Translations under genes and position numbers: made by a program
Part shown: piece after piece, positions 1-8,351 of the stretch
Numbering within the stretch: position 1 is the stretch's first letter
Layout of the letters: each line of letters begins with the position of its first letter
Assembly (NCBI GenBank): GCA_963846925.1
Contig: CAWJXW010000019.1
Span: forward strand, 1 to 64,000
Length of the DNA: 64,000 bases
Source of the DNA: JAQBQB01 sp963846925
GTDB lineage: Bacteria; Gemmatimonadota; Gemmatimonadetes; Gemmatimonadales; Gemmatimonadaceae
Direction: 5' to 3'
Notes under the pieces: generated by a model
Seen by the model: only the letters and a program-made list of their open reading frames with translations
The model's database searches: none
Told to the model about the DNA's origin: nothing

Positions 1-824
1 GCGCCCGCGGCCACCCCGGCGACCATGCCCGACGAGGATACCGTCGCGACGCCGGCGTTCGAGCTCGACCAGGCCAGGGCGCGCCCGTTCAGCGCGTTGC
101 CCGACGCGTCCTTCAGCGTCGCCGTGAGTTGCGTCGTCTGTCCGACCGACATCGACAGCGGCGTTGGCGTCACCGTCACCGTGGCGACGGCCGCTTGTGA
201 GACGGTGACGGTCGCGACGCCGCTCTTTCCTTCCGACGTGGCGGTGATGGTCGCCGAGCCCGGGCCGACCGCCGTCATGTTTCCATTCGCGTCCACGGCG
301 GCGACCGCCGCGTTGCTCGTGCTCCACGTGATCGTGCGGCCGCTGAGTGGATTCTGCGAGGCGTCATAGGCGATCGCGGTGAACTGCGCGTTACCGCCGG
401 GCGCCGCGTCGACGTGCGGCGGCGTGACGACGACGCTCGCCACGGGCGTCTTCTCGACGGTGATCGTCGCAATGCCCGATTTCCCGTTCGCGCTCGCCGC
501 GACCTGCGTCGACCCGAGCCCAACGCCGGTCACGACGCCCGCGCTGGAGACCGTCGCGACGTTCGGGTCCTGGACGGACCAGAAGACTTCCGTCGCCGTG
601 ACCGCCTTGCCGCTTTGATCCTGAACGAGCGCTTGTAGCGGGATCTGCGCGCCGATCGACACCGTTGTCGTCGGCGGCGTGATCGAAACCGACGCGACGG
701 TGCCCGTGGTCACCACGTCCGCGGCGCCGCCGCTGCACGCGGCCGCCCCCGACACCGCGATCCACGCCGCTACGCGTCGCGCTCGCTTCCAGGGCATCAG
801 AGAACGCTCATACCTTGCCACCAT
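1..824 (-). CDS. Ig-like (BIG2-type) repeat lipoprotein, C-terminus beyond window
   Basis: This reading frame is open from the start codon to the window edge, so the C-terminal part is missing. The N-terminus has a basic stretch, a hydrophobic segment and a lipobox-like GAAAC, which predicts a lipoprotein. The rest is a series of about 85-residue repeats with motifs such as VATVSSAGVVTGV, VSVGQ-type TLQL strands and WSSSN, typical of bacterial Ig-like group 2 domains found in adhesins and surface proteins. The start at 824 lies 2 bases beyond the stop of the RCC1 kinase, suggesting translational coupling; an in-frame ATG at 797 is an alternative and leaves the signal peptide intact. Its position behind an FHA protein and a kinase suggests co-expression, but a functional link is only inferred. 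Confidence 0.8.
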   Translation of the reverse strand, partial: MVARYERSLMPWKRARRVAAWIAVSGAAACSGGAADVVTTGTVASVSITPPTTTVSIGAQIPLQALVQDQSGKAVTATEVFWSVQDPNVATVSSAGVVTGVGLGSTQVAASANGKSGIATITVEKTPVASVVVTPPHVDAAPGGNAQFTAIAYDASQNPLSGRTITWSTSNAAVAAVDANGNMTAVGPGSATITATSEGKSGVATVTVSQAAVATVTVTPTPLSMSVGQTTQLTATLKDASGNALNGRALAWSSSNAGVATVSSSGMVAGVAAG

Positions 825-826
825 CG

Positions 827-3616
827 TCACGTACCGGGCGGCGGTTCGACGTACACCGGTCGCGAACGATTCGTCCGAGACCCGTCGCCCAGCTGGCCGT
901 CGAGATTGTAGCCCCAGCAAAACGCGTCGCCCGAGGGCGTCGTGGCGCAGGTGTGCGAGCCGAACGCGCGGATCGCGGCGAACGAGTGATCCCCCGTGAC
1001 GCGCACCGGCTCCGCCGAATCCTGCGTTCCCCCGCCGTCGCCCAGCTGGCCGTAGTTGTCGCGGCCCCAACAGAACGCCTCGCCATCACTCGTGAGCGCG
1101 CACGTGTGGAGCGCGCCGGTCGCGATGGCGACGAATCGAAGCGAGGTCTTCACCGCGGTGGGAACCTCGCGGCTCGAGCGAGTTCCGTCCCCCAATTGGC
1201 CGCCGTAGTTGTTCCCCCAGCAGTACGCTTCGCCGCGCGGCGTGATGCCGCAGGCGTGCGTCGCTCCCGCCGAGATCGACCGGAACGTCAGCCCGCCGGC
1301 TACGAGAACCGGCGCGCGGCGGTCGGTGATCGATCCGTCGCCCAGTTGGCCGTTCGCGTTCTCTCCCCAACAAAAGGCGCGACCGCCGTCGAGCGCGCAG
1401 GTGAAGTTCCACCCGAGAGAGAGCGACGAGTAGCGATGATCGCCGGCCGCCAGCGCCGGCGCGCTGAGCTCAGGCGTCATCGTTTCCGTGCCGAGTTGCC
1501 CGTGCGAATTCGAACCCCAGCACAACGCCTCGCCCTGGCTGTCGAGCGCGCAGCTGTGCGCCGCGCCGACGTCGACCGTGGTGAACATTCGGGCGTCGGT
1601 GACACGCATCGGCGCCTGGTGCGCCATCGTTGACCGGTCGCCAAGCTGGCCGCGTTCGTTCTCGCCCCAGCACCAGGCGGCGCCGCCGCGCGCGATGGCG
1701 CAGCTGTGCGACAGCCCCGCCGCGATCGCGATGAACCGAACGTCCCCGGCGACTGCCAGCGGTGTCGCGACGGAGTTCGCGCCGCCCGCGCCGAGTTGCC
1801 CGCGGTCGTTCCCGCCCCAACAGTACGCTTTCCCGTCGGCGTTGAGCATGCACGAATGCAAACCGCCCGCGGCCACCGTCACGCGTGACGCGATCGGCGC
1901 CGGAATTGGCGCGACCGGAGTCGGGACCAGCGAGGGAGTCGGCTTTTCGGGAGCCGGCTTCTCGGCCACCCTCTCCGGCGTCGCGGGCTTGCCGGAAGAA
2001 TTGCTCGGAGCCTTCGTGTCTTTCTTCGAGTCCGCCGTTCGTGCCGCGGCGTTGCGAGCGGAAGTCTCGTCGCTCGGTTTGTCGGCCGTGCCGCCAGCGG
2101 GCTTCGTCGTCTCGACGGACTGCTGCGTCACCGGCAGGCGCGTCGGCGCCGGGGACTTTCGTGATTCGGGCAAGTCTGGCGGCAGGCGCGTAGAAGACGC
2201 AACGCTCGCCGCCGGACCGACCTGACGAGCCGTGGCGGCCGGTGCTGACGCCGGGTTCGCGGCGCCGGGTTGCGTAGTCGGCAGCGTCTTTCCCGCCGAG
2301 TCGTTCACGACGAAGCCGCCGGGGACGAGAACCGGCGCGCGGTGCGCGTCGTTCGACCGCCCCTGCAAGTTTGCCGCTACAACCACGAGCGTGACCACGG
2401 CCGCGACGCCGCCCAGCGCCAGGACCCACTTGCGGCTCGTCCCGGAGGTCGGCTCTTCGTCTTGAGCATCGAGCTCCGCGGCCAGCGAGGAGAACGCGGC
2501 CGAGCCGATGAACGACGGCTCGTGCGCGCCGCGCGACGGCGGCATCGACGCCGGCCCCAGCTCGACGAATGGAACGCTCGGGCGCGGCGGGGCGACGTGC
2601 AGCGGCGGGGCCACCCCCGTCCGCTCTGCCGGAGCGATCGCCGGGAGCGGCATCGGCGGGCGCGCGGCGGGCGGCTCGGCGGCCACCGGCGGGTCAGAGC
2701 GAGGCACGCCGCCGACGGGGCGGGTGAATCGCACCGTATCCGCGCTCAGCGGCGGCCGGCGCGTCGTGCGACGCGGAATTATCGCGCCGTCGAGCGCCTC
2801 GATCAGCTCCGCCGCGCTCTGCCAGCGCATCGCCGGATTCTTTTCGATGGCGACGGAAATCGCGTCGCCGAGTGAATCCGGCACGTCATCCCGCAGATCG
2901 CGAACGTCCGGCAACTGCTCGTACCGCTGGCGGTAGAGTATCGCGTAAAGGCTTTCACCTTCCCACGGACGATGACCGGTCAGCATCTCCCACGCGACGA
3001 GACCCAGGCTGTAGATGTCGCCGCGCGCGTCGAGCGACGCGCCCTCGATCTGTTCCGGCGGCATGTAGGCGGGCGTTCCGATCGCCACGCCGGCCATGGT
3101 GAGCTGCGAATCACCGGTCATCGAGCGCGCGAGCCCGAAGTCCGCCAGCAGCGGCCGGTCCTCTGGGTCGACGAAGACGTTTTCCGGCTTCACGTCTCGG
3201 TGAACGATGCCCATCGCGTGCGCAGCCCCGAGCGCGCGCGCGATGTCGCGCGTGAACCGCTCGGCGCGGTCCGGGTCGAGACGACCGGATTCGCGAATCA
3301 GCTCCTTGAGAGTGCGCCCCGGCACGTGCGCCATCACGATCGCCAGTCCGGCGTCGCCCAGCTCCAACACGTCGCGCACGCGCACGATGTTCGGATGCAC
3401 GAGTCGCCCGAGGAAGCGCGCCTCGCGCGCGAAGCGGCCCATGGCCTCCTCGTCGCCGAGGTACTTCGAGCGAATGAGCTTGATCGCGACTTCGGAGTCA
3501 GTCGCGCGCTCGCGCCCGAGATACACGACCGACGTGCCGCCGTGGCCGATCTCGCGAATGATCTCGTACGACGGCTCGAGGGCCGACAGTCCCGGCGAGA
3601 CGCGCTCGGAAGTCAT
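827..3616 (-). CDS. Membrane Ser/Thr protein kinase with seven extracytoplasmic RCC1 repeats
   Basis: A 929-residue protein. Residues about 17-276 form a Hanks-type kinase: glycine loop GHGGTSV (24-30), VAIK lysine K46, catalytic HRDVKPEN with D141, DFG at 159-161 and the APE-region PPE. A proline-rich linker leads to one transmembrane helix at about 397-415, then a Pro/Ala/Lys-rich stretch, and then seven RCC1-like repeats (about 578-925), each with a signature close to CWGxNxxGQLGDG. The kinase is cytoplasmic and the beta-propeller should lie outside, as in PknB-type receptors where the outer domain senses ligands. All catalytic residues are present. It sits 48 bases behind the FHA gene, whose phosphothreonine-binding domain is a natural partner. 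The ligand is unknown. Confidence 0.92.
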   Translation of the reverse strand: MTSERVSPGLSALEPSYEIIREIGHGGTSVVYLGRERATDSEVAIKLIRSKYLGDEEAMGRFAREARFLGRLVHPNIVRVRDVLELGDAGLAIVMAHVPGRTLKELIRESGRLDPDRAERFTRDIARALGAAHAMGIVHRDVKPENVFVDPEDRPLLADFGLARSMTGDSQLTMAGVAIGTPAYMPPEQIEGASLDARGDIYSLGLVAWEMLTGHRPWEGESLYAILYRQRYEQLPDVRDLRDDVPDSLGDAISVAIEKNPAMRWQSAAELIEALDGAIIPRRTTRRPPLSADTVRFTRPVGGVPRSDPPVAAEPPAARPPMPLPAIAPAERTGVAPPLHVAPPRPSVPFVELGPASMPPSRGAHEPSFIGSAAFSSLAAELDAQDEEPTSGTSRKWVLALGGVAAVVTLVVVAANLQGRSNDAHRAPVLVPGGFVVNDSAGKTLPTTQPGAANPASAPAATARQVGPAASVASSTRLPPDLPESRKSPAPTRLPVTQQSVETTKPAGGTADKPSDETSARNAAARTADSKKDTKAPSNSSGKPATPERVAEKPAPEKPTPSLVPTPVAPIPAPIASRVTVAAGGLHSCMLNADGKAYCWGGNDRGQLGAGGANSVATPLAVAGDVRFIAIAAGLSHSCAIARGGAAWCWGENERGQLGDRSTMAHQAPMRVTDARMFTTVDVGAAHSCALDSQGEALCWGSNSHGQLGTETMTPELSAPALAAGDHRYSSLSLGWNFTCALDGGRAFCWGENANGQLGDGSITDRRAPVLVAGGLTFRSISAGATHACGITPRGEAYCWGNNYGGQLGDGTRSSREVPTAVKTSLRFVAIATGALHTCALTSDGEAFCWGRDNYGQLGDGGGTQDSAEPVRVTGDHSFAAIRAFGSHTCATTPSGDAFCWGYNLDGQLGDGSRTNRSRPVYVEPPPGT

Positions 3617-3664
3617 CGATCGCGATGCGAGAGAACGGCTCCGACGTCCATGCGGATCGCCGAG

Positions 3665-4324
3665 CTACCGCGACCTGAAGCGGAGAACGACTTCGCCGAG
3701 CTCGACGCGGTCGCCGTCGGCGAGCGGCCGTTCGATCGAATTGTCCGGCAGACGCTCGTCGTTCACGACGACTGGATTCGTCCGCGACAAGTTCGTCACC
3801 GCCCAGCGGCCGTTCGAGTATGCGAATTTCGCGTGTCGTCGGCTCACGGTGTCCGAATGGAGCGCGACGCTCTGCGGCGACCGACCGGGTTCGCGGCCAA
3901 GGACCAGCTCGGCCGGCTCGCCCGGCGATCGAACGAACCTGATTTCGCGGTGCTTCGGCTCGCCCGAGAGGACCTCGAGGCGTCCGGGGAGAATCTGGAT
4001 CGGCTCCTCGCCCGGACGGAGAAACCGGACCGTCTCCGAGTTCGCGCCGCGCGCGGTCGGCTCGTCGAAGTCGACAAGACGCGCGTCGTCGAACACGGTC
4101 CGTTCGCGCGCTGCCCGCGAGTAGCTCGCCACCGACACGGGGGGCGACGAGATCACGGGCGCTCCGATCACCGGCTCGACGCCATTGATCGGTCGCGGAA
4201 TCACGAACAACGGCGGCACCTCGCGCACGCGACCTTCCCGGCTTTGGAACCAGGCGCGCGCGAGGACTATCCCTCCGGCTGCGAGCGCGGATACGAGCAG
4301 GCCGACGACGATTGCACCGAACAT
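3665..4324 (-). CDS. Membrane-anchored FHA domain protein
   Basis: About 219 residues from the chosen ATG. An N-terminal transmembrane helix (residues about 2-24) is followed by a long low-complexity linker and a C-terminal FHA domain with LGREPG, SVSRRH-like SDTVSRRHAKF, LSRTNP and a final GDRVELG strand. FHA domains bind phosphothreonine peptides, and this gene directly precedes a Ser/Thr kinase gene in the same direction, so recruitment to or regulation by that kinase is likely. The ATG at 4324 was chosen over a possible start at 4462 because it has GGAAG just upstream and begins the membrane helix directly. Confidence 0.85.
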   Translation of the reverse strand: MFGAIVVGLLVSALAAGGIVLARAWFQSREGRVREVPPLFVIPRPINGVEPVIGAPVISSPPVSVASYSRAARERTVFDDARLVDFDEPTARGANSETVRFLRPGEEPIQILPGRLEVLSGEPKHREIRFVRSPGEPAELVLGREPGRSPQSVALHSDTVSRRHAKFAYSNGRWAVTNLSRTNPVVVNDERLPDNSIERPLADGDRVELGEVVLRFRSR

Positions 4325-4361
4325 GACTTCCGACTGCTCCGGAGAAAAAACGGCGACGCCA

Positions 4362-4386
4362 ACTATAGTGAAATACACATCCGCCA
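4362..4386 (-). promoter_or_regulatory. Candidate promoter for the FHA-kinase-Ig operon
   Basis: On the minus strand a good -10 hexamer TATAGT lies at 4367-4362, 38 bases before the FHA start codon. A TTGGCG just upstream (4387-4382 region) is a weak -35 with a short spacer. The divergent aminotransferase gene has its own TATACT at 4545-4550. Both are sequence matches only. Confidence 0.3.
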
Positions 4387-4578
4387 AGGCTGCGTCCACC
4401 CTCTGGCGCGAACTCATCAGGGGCAGAACTCGTGCCTTGTAACAACGTGATACACAGCACATTGCGAGGCGCGGAGCCAGGGGCCGAACTGGTCGGTTTT
4501 GACCTCGGTCACCGGGACCTGTGGTGCAGCCGGACGAACCGCGCTATACTCGGCGGCGATCCTCAATCGGAGCCCGCC

Positions 4579-5755
4579 ATGTCCGTCTCGCGTCGTTCGT
4601 TCGTCGCCAGCCTCGGGGCAGGGACCGCCGGTCTGCTCACGGCACCACTCATTCGGTGGCAGGGCCACGAGGCGCTCCTCGCCCAGGGGCAGCCCGAACG
4701 GCGCGCCGACCGGTTGCTCGCATCGGCCCCCGGAATGATCCGGATCGACAGCAACGAGAACCCGAACGGCCCCGGGCGTCGCGCGCTCGAAGCCGTATCG
4801 AACGCGTTCGGTCACGCCAACCGATACCCGGTGAAGGAAGAGGACGACGCCGTCGCGATGATCGCCAAAGCGCGCGGCGTGTCGCCTTCGAACATCATCC
4901 TCGGCTGCGGATCAGGAGAGCTGCTGCGCGCCGCCGTCATGGCGTTCACCGCCGCCGACCGAGCCCTCGTCGCTCCCGAGCCCACCTTCGAGGCGCCGGC
5001 CAATTTCGCGCGGTTTCTCAAGCACCCGGTGGCAGCGCCGCCAGTGGACTCGAAGATCAGGCTCGACCTCGATGCGATCATCGCCGCGTCGCGCGGCGCG
5101 GGGCTCGTGTACTTCTGTAACCCGAACAACCCGACGGCCAGCGTTCACGGCGGCGACGACGTCGCGTCGTTCGTCGAAGCGGTGAACCGCGCCTCGCCCG
5201 ACACCGTCGATCCTCATCGACGAGGCGTACCACGAGTACGTCGCCGACAAGTCTTACCGCACGGCGATCCCCATCGCGATCGCCAATCCGCGCGTCGTGG
5301 TCACGAGGACGTTCTCGAAGGTCTTCGGCATGGCGGGGCTGCGCGCGGGCTACGCGATCGGCCAGCAGGACACGCTCAAGCGCATGGGGAGTTGGCTGCT
5401 CGGCTCGAACGTGAATCAGCTGGCGCTCGCGGCGGTGGCCGCGACGGTGGGCGACGGCGCCCACGTGGCGGCGGAGCAGCGGCGCAACGAAGACGCGCGC
5501 GCGTTCACGCGCTCATTTTTCCAGAACGCCGGCTACACCGTGCCGGCCGCCGACGCGAACTTCATGATGGTGGACATCCGCCGCGACGCGCACGCGTTCA
5601 AGCTCGAGTGCGTGAAGCACAAGGTGGCGATCGGCCGCGCGTTCCCGTCGCTCGGGAACTACGCGCGCATTTCGGTCGGTACGATGCCGCAAATGAAGAA
5701 GGCGGTCGAGGTGTTCCGCACGGTACTCGCGACGCCGGTCGCCGCGTCGCAGTAG
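4579..5755 (+). CDS. Tat-exported HisC-like aminotransferase, one +1 frameshift
   Basis: The protein resembles class I/II PLP aminotransferases of the histidinol-phosphate aminotransferase type. It begins with a twin-arginine signal (SRRSFVASLGAG), unusual for a HisC, so it probably acts outside the cytoplasm. Recognisable elements are SNENPNGP, CGSGELLRAAVMAF, YFCNPNNPT, IDEAYHEY, the PLP-lysine segment TFSKVFGMAGLRAGY and a C-terminal GRAFPS. The frame changes after VNRASPDTV: one extra base near 5209 separates it from ILIDEAYHEY. Removing it gives one continuous protein of about 391 residues, so this is likely sequence error. The true substrate is unknown; exported HisC homologues need not make histidine. 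Confidence 0.8.
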
Positions 5756-5767
5756 CCGGCTCCGAAT

Positions 5768-5794
5768 CAGCGCGGCGCGATGAGCGCCGCGCTG
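5768..5794. terminator. Hairpin between convergent genes
   Basis: A perfect 11-bp stem (CAGCGCGGCGC / GCGCCGCGCTG) with loop GATGA fills the gap between the stop of the aminotransferase and the stop of the facing kinase. There is no strong T-run, but position and symmetry fit a bidirectional terminator. Confidence 0.6.
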
Positions 5795-5795
5795 T

Positions 5796-6800
5796 TCAGT
5801 GGGACCGCATCGCGAGCGCTACGACGAGCCCCGCGATCACGACGATGGCGCCCGCGACGAAATACCACGGCGTGCGGCTGGCCTTCGCCTGTACGACGAC
5901 CGGCATCGCGGTCGGAGTCGGCGCGGGAACCGGCGTCCGCGAGATCACCGGGCGACGGGTTCGCGCTTCGACCCCCCTCAACGCCTGGACGAACGCCGCC
6001 GCGGTGGCGTAGCGCTCGTCGGGCGCCTTCGCCATCGACCGGTTCAATACCTCGTCGAGCTTCTGCGGAGCGGTCGACCGGAGCGTTCGCACCGACGGCA
6101 CAGGCGTCGCCATGTGTGCGGCGATCACCGCCGCGGCGGTCTTTCCCGTGAACGGCGGCGAGCCGGCAACCATCTCGTAGAGCACGCAGCCCAACGCGTA
6201 TGTGTCGGCCCGACCATCCACGTCCTGCTCACCGGCCGCCTGCTCGGGGCTCATGTAACCCGGCGTACCGACCGACATGCCCATCGCCGTGAGCCGCTCG
6301 CCTTCGCCGGCCCGCGCGAGGGCGCGCGCGATCCCGAAGTCGGAGATGATCGCGTGGTTGTCGGCGAGAAGAATGTTCTCCGGCTTGATGTCGCGGTGGA
6401 CGATGCCCTGGCGATGCGCGTAGTCGAGCGCCTCGGCGACCTCGATCGCCACGTTCAACGCGTCCGGCAACGAGAGCGTTTGTTCGCGAACCATCCGCGC
6501 CCGCAGCGACTCGGCCGTGATGTACGGCATGATGTAGTAGAGCAGTCCGTCCCGCTCGCCCGCCGAAAGAATCGGCACGATATTCGGGTGCGTGAGCCCG
6601 GCCAGCAGCCGGATCTCGCGGCGAAATCGCTCGGCGCTCAGTCCCGCGGCCAGCGCGGGCGGCAGCGTCTTGATGACGACCGTCCGGCCGAGCGTCTCGT
6701 CCGTCGCGACGAACACGCGTGCCATGGCTCCGCCGGTGAGCTCGCGCTCGATTCGGTAGGCGTCACCCAGCGCGATTTGAAGGCGTTCGCGGAGTTCCAT
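5796..6800 (-). CDS. Membrane Ser/Thr protein kinase, C-terminal anchor
   Basis: A 334-residue PknB-type kinase. Visible motifs are the glycine loop LTGGAMARVF, VVIK lysine K44, HRDIKPEN with D137, DFG at 154-156, GTPGYMSPEQ activation end and DTYALGCVLYEM. After residue 280 comes a Pro/Thr-rich linker and one transmembrane helix at about 313-331, ending almost at once in MRSH. It has a cytoplasmic kinase and no outer sensor domain, unlike the RCC1 kinase nearby. It is complete, and it faces the aminotransferase gene. Confidence 0.92.
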   Translation of the reverse strand: MELRERLQIALGDAYRIERELTGGAMARVFVATDETLGRTVVIKTLPPALAAGLSAERFRREIRLLAGLTHPNIVPILSAGERDGLLYYIMPYITAESLRARMVREQTLSLPDALNVAIEVAEALDYAHRQGIVHRDIKPENILLADNHAIISDFGIARALARAGEGERLTAMGMSVGTPGYMSPEQAAGEQDVDGRADTYALGCVLYEMVAGSPPFTGKTAAAVIAAHMATPVPSVRTLRSTAPQKLDEVLNRSMAKAPDERYATAAAFVQALRGVEARTRRPVISRTPVPAPTPTAMPVVVQAKASRTPWYFVAGAIVVIAGLVVALAMRSH

Positions 6801-6915
6801 TAAGGCGGGAAAAACAGTCCCACGAAGCTAAGCCCCGGTCGGCGCACGGGATAGGGTCTTGTCCCCCCGCACGGACCCTTGCTGATTCGTGCGCGCCCCA
6901 ACCAGGAGGATCTCC

Positions 6916-7284
6916 ATGCCCAACTTGCCAGGCGTCGATTTCATCACGACGACCTCGAACGCGGTCGATGGATACGAAGTGACGCAGACGTTCGGCGTCG
7001 TTCGCGGAATCGTCGTCCGTTCACGGTCGGTCTTGGGCCGAATCGGCGTGAAGTTCCAGACGTTCTTCGGCGGCGACATCACGCTGCTCGCCGAATTGTG
7101 CGAGCGTGCCCGCGCCGACGCTTTCGCCGCGGCGACCTCGCACTGCGTCGCGATGGGCGGCAACGCGATGATCGCCGTCCGCTATGACGCGACCGAGATC
7201 ATGGACGGAGTCACCGAGGTGCTCTGTTACGGCACGGCGGTGCGAGTCGCGCCGCGACTCCGTCCGCGCGATTCCGCGACGTGA
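6916..7284 (+). CDS. YbjQ/UPF0145 family protein
   Basis: A small 122-residue cytoplasmic protein of the YbjQ family. Typical features are the N-terminal ITTTSNAVDGYEV, GVVRGIVVRSR, a central helix of LAELCERARADAF, then GGNAMIAVRYD and a final GTAVRV strand. The family forms pentameric rings and has been proposed to bind heavy metals, but no firm biochemical role is established. The ATG at 6916 was chosen over an upstream in-frame start because AGGAGG lies 6 bases before it. Confidence 0.88.
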   Translation: MPNLPGVDFITTTSNAVDGYEVTQTFGVVRGIVVRSRSVLGRIGVKFQTFFGGDITLLAELCERARADAFAAATSHCVAMGGNAMIAVRYDATEIMDGVTEVLCYGTAVRVAPRLRPRDSAT

Positions 7285-7368
7285 CGCGGGCGGTTCGCCT
7301 CGTCTCGTGACGGTGACGAGACGTTGCAGGTCTGGCGGCTCGGGTGCGGTCGCCGTAGCGTCTTGCGC

Positions 7369-8316
7369 ATGAGGGCCCTCCCGGTCTTCGCGTCCGCCGT
7401 GTTGTGCGGATGCGCCTCTCACGGAACGACGACGGTCCCTGAGCCAGCTCGCGGGCCGGCGCGGGACAGTCTGTTCCGCTTCGACCAATCGCGAACCGAC
7501 AGCGTCGCCGCTCGGGGCTTCGTCGCCGGGACCGTGGCGATACTGGCCGAGAACGTCTTGTATCTGCGAGCGGGTGCGCCGGTCGCATTCGGACTCGCGG
7601 CGACGCGCACGCTACTCGGCGCGGCAGGCGATCTGCCCACGACCCAATTGTTCTGGCAGCCTCTGGGCGGCGGGGTGTCCGGAGATCTTCGCGCGGCGTA
7701 CACGTTCGGGGTCGCCGTGCGAGCCGCCGCGTCGGCTCCTCCGCAGTTCGGTCGCTACATCGCGTTCTGGGAGCGGCAACGGAATGGTCCGTGGCGTATC
7801 ACCGCGTACACGGAGGTGAACGGGCCCGTGTCGGCCACGCCGCGCGAGCCGGCCGCGCGAAACAGCGACGGTGACGTCGCGCCCAACGAAACGCTCCCCG
7901 CGGCGTCCGCCGCGATCGCCGAAGAACGGTCGCGCCTGCGCGGCGCGGACAGCTCGTTCTCCGACCTGTCGTACCGCATGGGCGTAGCCTACGCGTTCGC
8001 CAACACGGTCGCTCCCGACGGCGTGGTATTCGGCGATCCGCAGCTCGTGATCGGCGCCCGCGCCATCGAGGACTATCTCGGCGCGCGCGCCGGGCAATCC
8101 TCGCTGGTCTGGCAGCCGGTGTTCGCGTGGGTCGCCGCGTCGCGCGACCTCGGGTTCACCATCGGCGAAACGACCGCCACCGGACTCGGCGCGTCGGGTG
8201 CCGCGGTTCAGCGGTTGGGGAAGTACCTCACCGTGTGGAAGCGGCAGAGCGACGGCACGTGGAAGTTCGTCGTGGACGGCGGTAACCCCGGCCCCCCGCG
8301 CGGCGACGAGCGCTAG
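7369..8316 (+). CDS. Lipoprotein with two SnoaL/DUF4440-like halves
   Basis: About 315 residues. It starts with a short hydrophobic signal and lipobox LCGC, predicting an outer-membrane lipoprotein. The mature part contains two similar halves, each ending in a strand pair of the kind FGRYIAFWERQRNGPWRI and LGKYLTVWKRQSDGTWKF, which matches the closing strands of SnoaL-like (NTF2 fold) DUF4440 domains. The two halves suggest an internal duplication forming a pseudo-dimer. No catalytic residues can be assigned and the function is unknown. The ATG at 7369 is preferred to a TTG at 7324 because it begins the signal peptide. Confidence 0.7.
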   Translation: MRALPVFASAVLCGCASHGTTTVPEPARGPARDSLFRFDQSRTDSVAARGFVAGTVAILAENVLYLRAGAPVAFGLAATRTLLGAAGDLPTTQLFWQPLGGGVSGDLRAAYTFGVAVRAAASAPPQFGRYIAFWERQRNGPWRITAYTEVNGPVSATPREPAARNSDGDVAPNETLPAASAAIAEERSRLRGADSSFSDLSYRMGVAYAFANTVAPDGVVFGDPQLVIGARAIEDYLGARAGQSSLVWQPVFAWVAASRDLGFTIGETTATGLGASGAAVQRLGKYLTVWKRQSDGTWKFVVDGGNPGPPRGDER

Positions 8317-8351
8317 AAGACCGCACGCAGCGCTCTCGTCTTGCCGTACGG

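Noticed and set aside
827..1633. Long reading frames on the plus strand opposite the RCC1 kinase and other genes
   Set aside because: They are antisense shadows of high-GC genes: Arg/Pro/Ala-rich, without family motifs, while the opposite frame is clearly conserved.
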